From the NCBI GenBank assembly GCA_937931765.1, contig CALHAO010000064.1:1-5318 (forward strand): 5,318 nucleotides of DNA, given 5' to 3'. The notes beneath the pieces are model-generated. The model was not told the DNA's origin. It searched no databases and saw nothing but the letters and a program-made list of their open reading frames with translations. The position numbers and the translations under genes were made by a program. Origin of the DNA: an uncultured Thiotrichaceae bacterium (lineage in GTDB: Bacteria; Pseudomonadota; Gammaproteobacteria; Thiotrichales; Thiotrichaceae). Below, piece after piece: positions 1 to 5,318 of the stretch; the first letter of the stretch is position 1, and the number at the start of each line of letters is the position of its first letter.

Positions 1-858
1 TATGTCTTAAGCGCTGTCGTAGTGTCCGGCCTGATTTATCCGCTGTATGCCCACTGGGCCTGGAATGAAAATGGCTGGTTGGAAAACCTGGGATTTATTG
101 ATTTTGCCGGGTCGACAGTCGTGCATTCGGTCGGTGCATGGGTGGCTTTAGCCGGTATTATTGTGGTTGGCCCCAGAATGGGCCGGTTTGATCCTGAAAC
201 GCACGAACCCAGAGAAATACCTGGCCATAATCTAATGCTGGTCACCCTGGGTGGATTTATTTTCTGGTTTGGTTTCTTCGCGTTTAACGCAGGTAGTACC
301 GGTGGTTTGAACGGTGAAATTGGTAAAATAGCGCTAAATACCGGCTTATCAGGTGCAGCAGGCGCTATGGGTGTCATTCTGATTAGTTATTTACGCAGAA
401 TGCCCCTATTATTAACATCAACCATCAATGGTAGCCTGGCTGGCCTCGTGGCGATTGCAGCGGGCTGTGCAACTACTGAGCCGTTGTTAGCAATGCTGAC
501 TGGTCTGATTAGTGGGATAATATTTAGTTTTGCACGCGAACTTATTCTAAAAATGCGCCTTGATGATGTTGTTGATGCCATCTCGGTACATGGCATTGCT
601 GGTTTGTGGGGCACGTTGGCAGCCGGATTATTTTATAGCGGTGACATGTTTAACCCTGAGCGAATCATGATCCAGGTCTTTGGTATTGTGGCCGCATTTG
701 CCTGGGTATTACTTACCTCATTCGTTGTTTTCTACCTGCTTGATATGATTCTTGGACTACGCTCTGCAAGCATGGATGAACAACGCGGACTGGATTACTC
801 CGAACATAACGAGATTGGTTATCCCGAATTTCAAAAAACAACCTTTCGAATTAATTAA
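1..858 (+). CDS. amt: Ammonium transporter (Amt/MEP/Rh family), 5' end outside window
   Basis: Inner-membrane channel that conducts ammonium/ammonia into the cell. The frame is open to the left edge, so the 285 residues seen are the C-terminal part, roughly transmembrane helices 4 to 11 of the usual 11. Family hallmarks are visible: the DFAGSTVVH segment with the first pore histidine (codon 124-126), the FNAGS segment that lines the pore in AmtB, and SVHGIAGLWG with the second pore histidine (codon 589-591). Both members of the twin-His pair are therefore present. The cytosolic tail (GLR, then EQRGLD, then SEHNEIGYPEF) resembles the conserved tail that couples subunits and meets PII proteins in AmtB. 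The protein ends shortly after this tail, so no fused kinase or GGDEF domain follows. No glnK/PII gene lies downstream; upstream is not visible. The next gene starts 12 bases after the stop, suggesting an operon. Confidence 0.96.
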   Translation, partial: YVLSAVVVSGLIYPLYAHWAWNENGWLENLGFIDFAGSTVVHSVGAWVALAGIIVVGPRMGRFDPETHEPREIPGHNLMLVTLGGFIFWFGFFAFNAGSTGGLNGEIGKIALNTGLSGAAGAMGVILISYLRRMPLLLTSTINGSLAGLVAIAAGCATTEPLLAMLTGLISGIIFSFARELILKMRLDDVVDAISVHGIAGLWGTLAAGLFYSGDMFNPERIMIQVFGIVAAFAWVLLTSFVVFYLLDMILGLRSASMDEQRGLDYSEHNEIGYPEFQKTTFRIN

Positions 859-870
859 ACGGACAGAATC

Positions 871-1677
871 ATGCTATTGGACTCGCGCACCCGACCGGTT
901 CATCAGGTATTAGAAACTTACTTACCGCCTGATGCATTAGCTTACGCCCTGCGTTTATGGAGTGAGCATTATATACATATGAAAAATGTGTCAATGTTGC
1001 CATTCGTTGATGCTTTCTATAACCGACAACCTTTACCCCATAGCCGTCAGCACATTTACAAAAGCCTTTTGCCCGCTTTGATGGAAGTACTGGATGCCTG
1101 CGAAAATTTTGATGAGTCAACAACAGAACTCTATGAATTTCCTGATTATGATCTGGCAGACACTCCGGACTCAGGTGAAACATCAACACCGGCTGCCGAT
1201 GCCACACAAAACGGAGTCATACAGAATAAGTTAGTTCAACCAACCCCGCCAACTCATCAGCATGATCCTGTAGTTGCATCCAGTCAGTCAGTCCGGCAGC
1301 ATAGTCCAGTGACTGAGCCGGAGACAGTACGCGATGAAAGGTGGCTGATTTTCTCAATGTTTGTTATAAAACTGATGAAAGCATTGCCTGCGGAGAAGCG
1401 CAAAAAAATGCTACTTCACCACCGCAAAGACTTAACTAAAGCCGTCCCCAAAACAGTCGCACAACCTTTTTACAACTGGTTAATGCAAACAAATATCGAC
1501 TATTTTGAACATGCAGATATGGACAATACGAGTATGAGAAAGGCTGTCCATAGCATTTATGCCGGTTTATGCAATTATCTCGGGCCACTGGAAGCAGATG
1601 ATATTTTGGTGAAGGCAGTTAATCTCGTAGATGATAAGTTTTCTCGCGACTCACTGGATATTCGGGAGTTACTGTGA
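871..1677 (+). CDS. Unrecognised cytosolic protein, two helical regions joined by a polar linker
   Basis: I do not recognise this 268-residue protein. The ATG at 871 lies 12 bases after the amt stop, with a weak GGACAG at 861-866 as ribosome binding site. There is no signal peptide and no convincing membrane helix; the hydrophobic run near residues 158-172 is short and followed by basic residues. Residues 1-90 look helical with several aromatics. Residues about 91-155 are rich in D, T, S, P, Q and H, and look like a disordered linker. Residues about 156-268 are again helical, with a basic patch (EKRKK, residues 175-179) and a YLGPLEADDILVKA stretch near 236-249. That stretch loosely recalls the 'LGP...A..L...A' pattern of small C-terminal domains in some signalling proteins; this is a weak impression. 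The stop overlaps the cupin start, so both are probably made together. Codon use is more A/T-rich than in the cupin gene. It is most likely a real gene, because it fills the space exactly and is coupled on both sides. Confidence 0.82.
   Translation: MLLDSRTRPVHQVLETYLPPDALAYALRLWSEHYIHMKNVSMLPFVDAFYNRQPLPHSRQHIYKSLLPALMEVLDACENFDESTTELYEFPDYDLADTPDSGETSTPAADATQNGVIQNKLVQPTPPTHQHDPVVASSQSVRQHSPVTEPETVRDERWLIFSMFVIKLMKALPAEKRKKMLLHHRKDLTKAVPKTVAQPFYNWLMQTNIDYFEHADMDNTSMRKAVHSIYAGLCNYLGPLEADDILVKAVNLVDDKFSRDSLDIRELL
1664..1677 (+). promoter_or_regulatory. Ribosome binding site and GTGA stop/start overlap coupling two genes
   Basis: GGGAG at 1664-1668 lies inside the end of the upstream gene, 5 bases before a GTG start at 1674. 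The TGA stop of the upstream gene is 1675-1677, giving a 4-base GTGA overlap. This arrangement is typical of translational coupling and supports the GTG as the true cupin start. Confidence 0.75.
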
Positions 1678-2048
1678 AAAAACCAGTCATCCTCAACACA
1701 CCCGAATCGCAGGAATACTATTTCCACGAAGGCTGCCACATTCTCGAACTCAGCAACAGTCCGGATGACGACGAAGCATCCATCGCCCGCGCTCGTGTCG
1801 AACCCGGAAAAACCACCCGCTGGCATCGACTCAATGGCATCACCGAACGCTACATAATTCTACAAGGCACCGGCTTAGTCGAAGTCGGTGATTTATCCGC
1901 CGAAACTGTCACCGCGGGCAGTGTGATCATCATTCCGTCCATGCAACCTCAACGCATTAAGAACACCGGCACAGATGACCTGATTTTCCTCGCCATTTGC
2001 TCACCCAGATTCCAGCCAGCTTGTTACGAAGACACTGAATCAGAATAA
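1674..2048 (+). CDS. Small single-domain cupin protein with reduced metal site
   Basis: A 124-residue cupin (Cupin_2-like beta-barrel), probably cytosolic because no signal peptide is present. Cupin motif 1 runs from G45 to G65 with the right spacing: H51 and E58 are present, but the usual second histidine position (53) is Leu. Motif 2 starts at G82 with P88 and N97 in place, but its histidine position (93) is Gln. Only His, Glu and possibly Gln remain as ligands, so metal binding may be altered or lost. The opening QEYYFHEGCHILELSNSP and the closing ICSPRFQPACYED look like those of a widespread family of uncharacterised small cupins, as I remember it. The GTG start is supported by GGGAG at 1664-1668 and the overlap with the preceding gene. 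Codons end in C more often than in its neighbour. The function is unknown; candidates are a small-molecule sensor or binding protein, or an isomerase or oxygenase-like enzyme. Confidence 0.9.
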   Translation: MKKPVILNTPESQEYYFHEGCHILELSNSPDDDEASIARARVEPGKTTRWHRLNGITERYIILQGTGLVEVGDLSAETVTAGSVIIIPSMQPQRIKNTGTDDLIFLAICSPRFQPACYEDTESE

Positions 2049-2067
2049 ACTCACATTTGCCGCTGAA

Positions 2068-2105
2068 AATCCTTCTTGTTTCCGTTATTCTCTACACAGA
2101 GGATT
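2068..2105. repeat. Imperfect inverted repeat in the cupin-thiolase gap
   Basis: AATCCT (2068-2073) plus CT after a one-base bulge can pair with AGAGGATT (2098-2105), leaving a loop of about 21 bases. The stem is short, the loop is long and no T-run follows, so a terminator is unlikely. It could be a leader structure before the thiolase or chance. No convincing -35/-10 pair was found in the 2049-2139 gap. Confidence 0.22.
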
Positions 2106-2121
2106 GGAGTAATTATTAGCT

Positions 2122-2130
2122 AGAAGGAGT
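2122..2130 (+). promoter_or_regulatory. Strong Shine-Dalgarno site of the thiolase gene
   Basis: AGAAGGAGT contains a full AAGGAG core (2124-2129), 10 bases before the ATG at 2140. The spacer is the A/T-only TATAATATA, which should leave the start unstructured. This is the best ribosome binding site in the window and fits the codon use of the gene, which suggests high expression. Confidence 0.8.
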
Positions 2131-2139
2131 TATAATATA

Positions 2140-3321
2140 ATGAGTCGCGATGTTGTCGTTTTAAGTGCAACCCGTTCCGCTGTGGGTGGATTCGCTGGAT
2201 CACTGAGTGGGATAGAACCTGCGGAACTGGCTGGACAGGTCATGAAAGCAGCAGTAGATCAATCAACAGTTGATCCGAATGAAATCAATTATGTCACTGT
2301 AGGTAACTGTATTCCAACAGAATCACGTTTCCCTTACGTGGCACGTGTTGCATCGATTCAGGCAGGTCTGCCGATGGAATCGGTAGCTATGTCAGTCAAC
2401 CGTCTGTGTAGTTCAGGCTTACAGGCTATCGTTAGCACCGCACAATCAATCATGCTGAATGACTGTGATTATGGTGTGGGTGGTGGTGTTGAAGTCATGT
2501 CACGTGGTGCTTACTTGTCTCCGGCTATGCGTTCCGGCGCACGGATGGGCGACTCGATGATGATCGATAGCATGGTTTCCACGCTGAATGATCCGTTTGG
2601 TGCTGGCCACATGGGTATCACTGCTGAGAATCTGGCTGAGAAATGGGGCATTACCCGTGAACAGCAGGATGAGTTAGCCGTTGAGTCTCATCGTCGTGCA
2701 GCACGTGCAGTTGAGGAAGGTCGTTTTAAGTCACAGATCACCCCGATTGTGATGAAAACCCGTAAGGGCGAAGTGATTTTTGATACAGACGAGCATGTAC
2801 GTGCCGCGACTACTATGGAATCACTGGGCAAAATGCGTCCGGCTTTCAAGAAAGATGGCACAGTCACCGCTGGTAACGCTTCCGGTATTAATGATGGTGC
2901 AGCGTTTATGGTATTGGCTTCAGCCGATATGGCAGCACAAGCTGGCCAAAAGCCTATCGCACGTATCGTGTCTTATGCCGTCGCAGGTGTGTCGAATGAG
3001 ATCATGGGTGAAGGCCCTATCCCAGCTACCAAGCTAGCTTTGAAAAAAGCGGGTATGTCACTGGATCAGATGGATGTTATCGAATCCAATGAAGCCTTCG
3101 CAGCACAAGCTATTGCGGTAGCGCGTGGTCTGGAGCTGGATATGGAAAAAACTAACCCGAATGGTGGTGCAATTGCACTGGGCCATCCGGTAGGTTGTTC
3201 CGGCGCATTCATCGCCACTAAAGCACTCTATGAATTAGAGCGCGTTGGCGGCAAACATGCGCTAGTCACCATGTGTATTGGTGGTGGTCAGGGTATAGCT
3301 GTTGTTTTTGAACGCCTGTAA
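2140..3321 (+). CDS. Thiolase: acetyl-CoA C-acyltransferase / beta-ketothiolase (BktB/PhaA/AtoB type)
   Basis: A complete 393-residue thiolase, the normal length for this cytosolic tetrameric family. It condenses two acyl-CoA molecules to a 3-ketoacyl-CoA (for example acetoacetyl-CoA) or runs the reverse thiolysis. All catalytic elements are visible: nucleophile C90 in NRLCSSGLQ, N317 in NEAFAAQ, H349 in GHPVG and the acid/base C379 in CIGGGQG. Segments such as RKGEVIFDTDEHVR, VTAGNASG and the C-terminal CIGGGQGIAVVFER resemble, from memory, beta-ketothiolase BktB of Cupriavidus as well as PhaA. Substrate chain length cannot be read from the sequence, so no symbol is assigned. No phaB, phaC or fad gene is adjacent, so polyhydroxybutyrate synthesis, fatty acid breakdown and acetyl-CoA assimilation all remain possible. 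Arginine is mostly CGT and glycine mostly GGT, a bias usual in highly expressed genes. The start is fixed by AAGGAG at 2124-2129, and a hairpin follows 23 bases after the stop. Confidence 0.97.
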   Translation: MSRDVVVLSATRSAVGGFAGSLSGIEPAELAGQVMKAAVDQSTVDPNEINYVTVGNCIPTESRFPYVARVASIQAGLPMESVAMSVNRLCSSGLQAIVSTAQSIMLNDCDYGVGGGVEVMSRGAYLSPAMRSGARMGDSMMIDSMVSTLNDPFGAGHMGITAENLAEKWGITREQQDELAVESHRRAARAVEEGRFKSQITPIVMKTRKGEVIFDTDEHVRAATTMESLGKMRPAFKKDGTVTAGNASGINDGAAFMVLASADMAAQAGQKPIARIVSYAVAGVSNEIMGEGPIPATKLALKKAGMSLDQMDVIESNEAFAAQAIAVARGLELDMEKTNPNGGAIALGHPVGCSGAFIATKALYELERVGGKHALVTMCIGGGQGIAVVFERL

Positions 3322-3344
3322 GCGCTAAAAACACACAGTTATCC

Positions 3345-3374
3345 ACTCCGGCCTCAGTTAAATGAGGCCGGAGT
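3345..3374 (+). terminator. Hairpin terminator after the thiolase gene
   Basis: ACTCCGGCCTCA (3345-3356) and TGAGGCCGGAGT (3363-3374) form a perfect 12-bp G/C-rich stem with a 6-base loop (GTTAAA), starting 23 bases past the thiolase stop. The following TATCCTTTC is only a weak T-tract. On the opposite strand the A-rich stretch at 3327-3331 would be T-rich but lies some distance away. Transcription stop or mRNA 3'-end protection is the likely role. Confidence 0.78.
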
Positions 3375-3485
3375 TATCCTTTCATCGCCTATTATCTGAA
3401 ATCAACCTACACTCAACCGGTCAGCCAAACTTTTTTCCAAAAATACTGTCTACCAAAATTCATCGGGCAATCGGGGTAAGCAATC

Positions 3486-4511
3486 ATGGATCAATCCATG
3501 CATACGAAAAAAAGCATCAGCAGCAGGAATTTATTCCTCCACTTATCATTTATCGGGTTACTGCTGTTCAGCAGCCTGACTCAAGCCGCCTCGTATCAAC
3601 AGGCCGCTAAAACCACCCACTTCCCGACATCCGGCGAAGTCCACAGCATCACGCCATTAAACGGCAATATTATGCTCGTAGCCTCAGCAGGTGAAGGTGT
3701 CATGCTGGCTGATTTCGGACAACCGGACAAACCACGCATTGTCAGCACCGCACGCTTTTCAAGCCAGGCCGAATCCATCGCTATATCACGCAGCGGCCAA
3801 CGGATTTATGTCGCCAATGGCGCAGGTGGTCTGGATATTCTGGCTTTATCCGGCAATGGCGAATTGAAATTACTCGGACGACTGGATACACCGTCTTTTG
3901 CCTTCGACGTAGCTATCTCGCCGGATAGCAAAGTCGCGTATATCGCTGATAACACCAATGGCGTGGTGGTCGTTGATGTCAGTAATTCAACACAGCCAAA
4001 GATTATCGCCACCATTCCAACACAAGCCAGCGCCGCCAGTGTTCTGTTGTCATCAAACGGACAAACTTTGTATATCGCGGAACAAGCCAGTGGCATTCAT
4101 ATCGTTAATGTCAGCACACCGTTCAGCCCACAATCCATCGTGAAAGCAAAAACACGCGGACATGCGCAGGGACTGGCTTTATCTAACGACGGGCGTCGCT
4201 TATTTTCCGCGAATAATACCGGTGGTTTACAAATCTTTGATATTAGTCAGCCACAATTTCCACGCATGATCGGACAGGCTAATACACAAAATGCTTTTGC
4301 GGTCACTTTGTCAGCAGATAACCGCACTGCGTTTGTTTCCGACCTGTTTAACGGCGTGCAGACGATCAATGTGGCTCAGCCTCACAAACCAGTGAACCTG
4401 GGCAAGATTAAAACGCATGGTACGGCTGAAGATGTCGCACTGTTACCTGACCAAAAAACAGCACTGGTAGCCAGTGGCAAATCTGGTATTAGCATTATCA
4501 GTTTCCGCTAA
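3486..4511 (+). CDS. Exported seven-bladed beta-propeller protein with LVIVD-type repeats
   Basis: A 341-residue protein with an N-terminal signal peptide: basic KKS..SR (residues 8-14), hydrophobic core about 16-31, and a likely signal peptidase I cut after A34 (LTQA/A). No lipobox cysteine is present, so the product is probably periplasmic or secreted. The remainder is one repeat array. The P-[RKQV]-x-[IVL] anchors at P83, P171, P215, P259 and P302, with an equivalent near E126 that lacks the proline, give a period of 44 residues (once 43). Each unit contains a G-[VLI]-x-[IVLT] core such as GVVVVDVS or GLQIFDIS, matching the LVIVD repeat. I count seven units; the last ends at the C-terminus after GISIISF and would be completed by an N-terminal strand near residues 37-47. 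Such propellers usually bind partners or cell-surface components, and no enzyme residues stand out. GGGGT at 3473-3477 supports the ATG at 3486; the in-frame ATG at 3498 has no such site. No clear promoter was seen between 3375 and 3485. Confidence 0.88.
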   Translation: MDQSMHTKKSISSRNLFLHLSFIGLLLFSSLTQAASYQQAAKTTHFPTSGEVHSITPLNGNIMLVASAGEGVMLADFGQPDKPRIVSTARFSSQAESIAISRSGQRIYVANGAGGLDILALSGNGELKLLGRLDTPSFAFDVAISPDSKVAYIADNTNGVVVVDVSNSTQPKIIATIPTQASAASVLLSSNGQTLYIAEQASGIHIVNVSTPFSPQSIVKAKTRGHAQGLALSNDGRRLFSANNTGGLQIFDISQPQFPRMIGQANTQNAFAVTLSADNRTAFVSDLFNGVQTINVAQPHKPVNLGKIKTHGTAEDVALLPDQKTALVASGKSGISIISFR

Positions 4512-4513
4512 AG

Positions 4514-4536
4514 CATATGCAGACCTCTGGCATATG
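4514..4536. repeat. Short inverted repeat just after the propeller gene
   Basis: CATATGC (4514-4520) and GCATATG (4530-4536) form a 7-bp inverted repeat with a 9-base loop, starting 3 bases after the stop codon. Two further pairs are possible inside with a bulge. The stem is A/T-rich and has no T-run after it, so it is at best a weak terminator. CATATG is itself a palindrome, which raises the chance of coincidence. Confidence 0.35.
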
Positions 4537-4564
4537 TCACACGATAAACGTGAATATTACCAAG

Positions 4565-4592
4565 GTTACATGGCGCATATATGACCTATACT
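4565..4592 (+). promoter_or_regulatory. Candidate sigma-70 promoter of the esterase gene
   Basis: GTTACA (4565-4570, 4 of 6 matches to TTGACA) and TATACT (4587-4592, 5 of 6 matches to TATAAT) are separated by 16 bases. They lie in the 115-base gap before the esterase start. The -10 overlaps a small dyad, ATAC-TTA-GTAT (4588-4598). This is a reading by eye, and a chance match is possible. Confidence 0.4.
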
Positions 4593-4626
4593 TAGTATTA
4601 GAACGTACTGAAATAGGAATAATGTA

Positions 4627-5318
4627 ATGCAAGGAGATATGACGTTTATTCTGGCCGGTCAGTCAAATATGGCTGGCTGGACAGAAAGCAAGTTTCGCGA
4701 GTTGCCAGGATGGCTGAAAGTTAAACCCCGTCAGGTCAACTTCTATCAATACGGGCAGTTATCTGACTTCTCACGTCAACGTAACGGCTCCATCGGCCCG
4801 GAAGTCGCGTTTGCCAAGTTCATTGCGGCGTGGTACCCGAACCGGCGTATCAATATCGTCAAACTGGCGGTGGGCGGCACATCCATTTATGACTGGGCGC
4901 GGGTATGGAACCCCCGGATCTCATTCCGGATGGCGGGCAGCCGTATTCAAAATAGCTTATATGCGCTATTAAAACGTCAGGTGGAAATCAGCCGCGTCTT
5001 ACAGAACGGCAATAAAGTCACTGGTTTTATCTGGATGCAAGGTGAGCGCGATGCACGCTACCCACAGGCGGCTAATGCCTACGCTGGTAATTTGCGCAAT
5101 CTGATTTTTGACATGCGCCGGGAATACCAAAGCCCGAATGCCTCTTTTATCCTCGGGCGCATTAATCCGCCCATTGCACAATTTCCAGCCGTGAATACGA
5201 TCCGCAATACCCAAGTACAAACCACCCGACAAATAGCTAACACACGCTGGGTGAATACTGACGATCTCACTAAGGCGGCGGATAACATTCATTACAATAC
5301 CCGTGGCCAGATTTATTT
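4627..5318 (+). CDS. SGNH-fold carbohydrate acetylesterase (sialate O-acetylesterase / SASA family), 3' end outside window
   Basis: The 230 codons seen encode a serine esterase of the family that removes O-acetyl groups from sugars (sialate O-acetylesterase, related to CE6 acetylxylan esterases). Visible motifs in order: GQSNM at residues 11-15 with nucleophile S13; GPE at 57-59 and KLAVGGTS at 79-86, which supply oxyanion-hole glycine; W136-M-Q-G-E-R-D142; and D219-x-x-H222 followed by YNTRGQ, the catalytic Asp-His pair. The catalytic set is therefore complete and probably only a short C-terminal piece is missing. The ATG at 4627 is preceded by AGGAA (4615-4619, 7-base spacing). An in-frame ATG at 4639 has AAGGAG only 2 bases away, too close to be ideal. 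An in-frame TGA at 4609-4611 rules out a longer N-terminus, so there is no signal peptide although many relatives are exported. The natural substrate is not shown; bacterial polysaccharide or peptidoglycan-derived sugars are possible. Confidence 0.9.
   Translation, partial: MQGDMTFILAGQSNMAGWTESKFRELPGWLKVKPRQVNFYQYGQLSDFSRQRNGSIGPEVAFAKFIAAWYPNRRINIVKLAVGGTSIYDWARVWNPRISFRMAGSRIQNSLYALLKRQVEISRVLQNGNKVTGFIWMQGERDARYPQAANAYAGNLRNLIFDMRREYQSPNASFILGRINPPIAQFPAVNTIRNTQVQTTRQIANTRWVNTDDLTKAADNIHYNTRGQIY

Noticed and set aside
869..1207. Minus-strand open frame opposite the unknown gene
   Set aside because: No supporting start signal or recognisable protein. The + strand frame is longer and fits exactly between amt and the cupin.
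2131..2136. TATAAT as the thiolase -10 promoter box
   Set aside because: It sits between the Shine-Dalgarno site and the ATG. A transcript starting from it would lack the strong ribosome binding site, and no -35 lies at 16-18 bases.
3431..3443. T6-CC-A5 run before the propeller gene as a terminator or operator
   Set aside because: There is no G/C stem before the T-run, and A/T runs of this size are common by chance. At most it bends the DNA.
3498..3500. ATG at 3498 as an alternative start of the propeller protein
   Set aside because: No ribosome binding site precedes it, while GGGGT stands 8 bases before the ATG at 3486. Either start leaves the signal peptide intact.
3362..3610. 82-codon open frame on the + strand starting inside the terminator hairpin
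   Set aside because: It starts in the hairpin, lacks a ribosome binding site and overlaps the signal-peptide region of the propeller gene in another frame. Its translation shows no family pattern.
4639..4641. ATG at 4639 as the esterase start because of the nearby AAGGAG
   Set aside because: The AAGGAG ends only 2 bases before it, too close for efficient initiation. The ATG at 4627 has AGGAA at a normal distance. The choice is not certain.
4999..5292. Minus-strand open frames opposite the esterase
   Set aside because: They lie entirely across the catalytic motifs of the esterase, which has clear family residues on the + strand. They are shadows.

Overview
The window carries five protein-coding genes, all on the + strand. 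The first is cut by the left edge and the last by the right edge. No RNA gene, mobile element or CRISPR array was seen. The housekeeping families, compact spacing, Shine-Dalgarno sites and moderate base composition suggest a gammaproteobacterium. A Methylophaga-like or related marine lineage is only a guess, and nothing here fixes the genus.

Layout: (1) 1-2048 looks like one transcription unit. It holds the 3' two-thirds of an ammonium channel (Amt), then 12 bases later an unrecognised 268-residue cytosolic protein, then a 124-residue single-domain cupin whose GTG start overlaps the previous stop codon (GTGA). (2) 2140-3321 is a complete thiolase (acetyl-CoA C-acyltransferase, BktB/PhaA/AtoB type) with a strong ribosome binding site and codon use typical of high expression. 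It is closed by a perfect 12-bp hairpin at 3345-3374. (3) 3486-4511 encodes an exported protein that is essentially one seven-bladed beta-propeller of LVIVD-type repeats. (4) 4627-5318 starts an SGNH-fold carbohydrate acetylesterase of the sialate O-acetylesterase family. All its expected catalytic residues lie inside the window, but it has no signal peptide.

How the genes may work together: the Amt, unknown protein and cupin are probably co-transcribed, and the last two are translationally coupled, so a link to ammonium uptake or nitrogen status is a reasonable hypothesis. The thiolase is a separate unit in acyl-CoA metabolism (acetoacetyl-CoA formation or cleavage). The propeller and esterase are each preceded by an intergenic gap of over 100 bases and need not be linked.

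Most of the window is ordinary. The parts most worth a second look are the unknown protein between amt and the cupin, the cupin's reduced metal site, and the leaderless esterase. I found no convincing evidence of a wholly new system.
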